This document shows, one piece after another, positions 4,133 through 5,028 of a stretch of 5,028 nt of DNA. Within the stretch, counting starts at the first letter, position 1, and each line of letters starts with the position of its first letter. Position numbers and translations under genes: made by a program. The stretch comes from Candidatus Aphodomonas merdavium (GTDB taxonomy: Bacteria; Bacillota; Clostridia; Christensenellales; Aristaeellaceae): the NCBI GenBank assembly GCA_018715585.1, contig DVLH01000146.1:1-5028 (forward strand). The letters are read 5' to 3'. A model generated the notes under the pieces. The model made no database searches. It was not told where the DNA came from and worked only from the letters and a program-made list of their open reading frames with translations.

Positions 4133-5028
4133 TTATCGCGCTTCGCCCGTTTTTCTCTTCTTCAGCAGCGCCGCACCGCATCCGCTCAGCGCCAGCAGGG
4201 CCGCCCACGCGGCCAGCGGCGCGCCGTCGCCCGTGCTTGGCAGCGCCGTCGCGCCCAGCACCCGCAGCGTGAACACCGGGCTCGTGGCGCTGCCGTGTTC
4301 GTTCGTCACTACGCAGATGTACTTGTAGCCGTCGTTGGCGGTATTCACCGGGCTTGTCTCGTACATCGCTGAGGTCGCGCCGCTCAGCGCCACGTACCCC
4401 TTGCCGTCGCCGCGGTCCACGTACCACTGGTACGTCCCCACGTTCTCCGCCGTGATTGCCATCTTCGCGCGCTCCCCGGCCTCCGCCGCGATTTCCTGCG
4501 CGACCGACGGCGCCGTGATGTGCGGCAGGTCGTCCGCGGGCAAAACCACGCCGTCCTCGCCGCTCCCGCCAACCGGCAGCACATCCGCCGACCAATGCGC
4601 ATAGATCGTCATATTCTGCGTGAACACGGTGTTCTCCGTCACCCGCGCGCCGCCGTCCGCCGAGGTATACCAGCCCGCAAAGCGATATCCGCCCCGAGTG
4701 GGCGTGGGCAGGCTGGCCAGCTTGCCGCTTGCGTCGGTGGTGGCAGTAAGAGGAGTAACCTCGCCCCCATTGGCGTCAAACGTGATGGTGTAGAGGACAG
4801 CGTCCCCCGGAATCAGCGTAAGGGTTACGGACATCGTCCCACTTCCTGTGGTATAGTCATAAGTAACTTCTACTTTTTCCACCGCTTCATCGCTCCAGGA
4901 GACGGTGGTGCCGCTTGCAGTTGCCTCCTGCGTAGTCGTTTGGACGTTCGTAACGTTTTCCCCGCCTTTGATCAGCTTTGAAAGGTCCGCCGTCCATGTT
5001 CCGTCCGCACCGCGCGGCACACCCAGCT
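4133..5028 (-). CDS. LPXTG-anchored surface protein, C-terminal part (5' end outside window)
   Basis: The frame is open to the right edge, so about 298 C-terminal residues are visible and the start lies outside. A GTG at 5020 has no ribosome binding site and is probably internal. In order: about 75 residues of beta-rich sequence with no family I recognise; an InlB B-repeat (Listeria-Bacteroides repeat; 4592-4792) with YTITFDANGG, GYRFAGWYT and a closing TIYAHW; an Ig-like domain (about 4256-4519) with TYQWYVD and GYKYICVVTNEHGS; then LPSTGD (4229-4243 for LPSTG), a hydrophobic stretch and the tail KKRKTGEAR. In Gram-positive bacteria a class A-type sortase cuts such signals between Thr and Gly and links the protein to the peptidoglycan. 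InlB repeats and Ig-like domains usually act as stalk or adhesion modules. The protein is therefore probably a large secreted adhesin or other surface protein; its N-terminal functional domain is not visible. It converges on the CAP gene. Confidence 0.93.
   Translation of the reverse strand, partial: LGVPRGADGTWTADLSKLIKGGENVTNVQTTTQEATASGTTVSWSDEAVEKVEVTYDYTTGSGTMSVTLTLIPGDAVLYTITFDANGGEVTPLTATTDASGKLASLPTPTRGGYRFAGWYTSADGGARVTENTVFTQNMTIYAHWSADVLPVGGSGEDGVVLPADDLPHITAPSVAQEIAAEAGERAKMAITAENVGTYQWYVDRGDGKGYVALSGATSAMYETSPVNTANDGYKYICVVTNEHGSATSPVFTLRVLGATALPSTGDGAPLAAWAALLALSGCGAALLKKRKTGEAR

Noticed and set aside
3819..4595. Minus-strand ORF of 258 codons
   Set aside because: It runs in another frame across the end of the LPXTG gene, both terminators and into the CAP gene; its Arg/Gly-rich composition is typical of a high-G+C shadow.

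Overview
This window most likely comes from a G+C-rich Gram-positive anaerobe of the Clostridia (Bacillota), perhaps a gut species. The grounds are strong AAAGGAGG-type ribosome binding sites, a sortase-anchored (LPXTG) surface protein, a secreted YkwD-type CAP protein, and an integrase relic resembling those of Clostridia mobile elements. The lineage is inferred from style, not from a marker gene.

Layout. Positions 1-640 are A+T-rich and hold no convincing gene, only two weak ORF fragments and a possible terminator hairpin. Positions 776-1770 carry the decayed recombination module of an integrative element: an excisionase-like helix-turn-helix remnant, then a tyrosine integrase broken by several deletions and frame changes. 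The integrase has lost the HxxR box and the nucleophilic tyrosine, and its first catalytic arginine is now tryptophan. The relic stops just short of the 3' end of an intact tRNA-Ser(CGA) gene (1808-1896, minus strand), the usual attachment site of such elements. The tRNA has its own perfect-consensus sigma-A promoter and an intrinsic terminator.

Positions 2027-2761 (minus) encode a cytoplasmic calcineurin-like metallophosphoesterase with all its metal-binding motifs. Divergent from it across about 130 bp is a secreted 319-residue protein (2893-3852, plus). It has a signal peptide, five tandem decapeptides each with one cysteine, a further Cys-rich segment, and a C-terminal CAP/SCP domain. The divergent region contains candidate overlapping promoters and a perfect 7-bp hairpin just before the ribosome binding site.

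Positions 3853-4132 separate two convergent genes and hold two strong G+C-rich terminators flanking a nested imperfect inverted repeat. The last gene (4133 to the right edge, minus) is the C-terminal part of a large wall-anchored surface protein: an InlB-type B-repeat, an Ig-like domain and an LPSTG sorting signal.

The genes do not form one pathway. The intact part is a tRNA, one intracellular hydrolase and two envelope proteins; the left side is a mobile-element graveyard. The points most worth following are the integrase's pattern of decay, the cysteine decapeptide repeats, and the structured element between the convergent genes.
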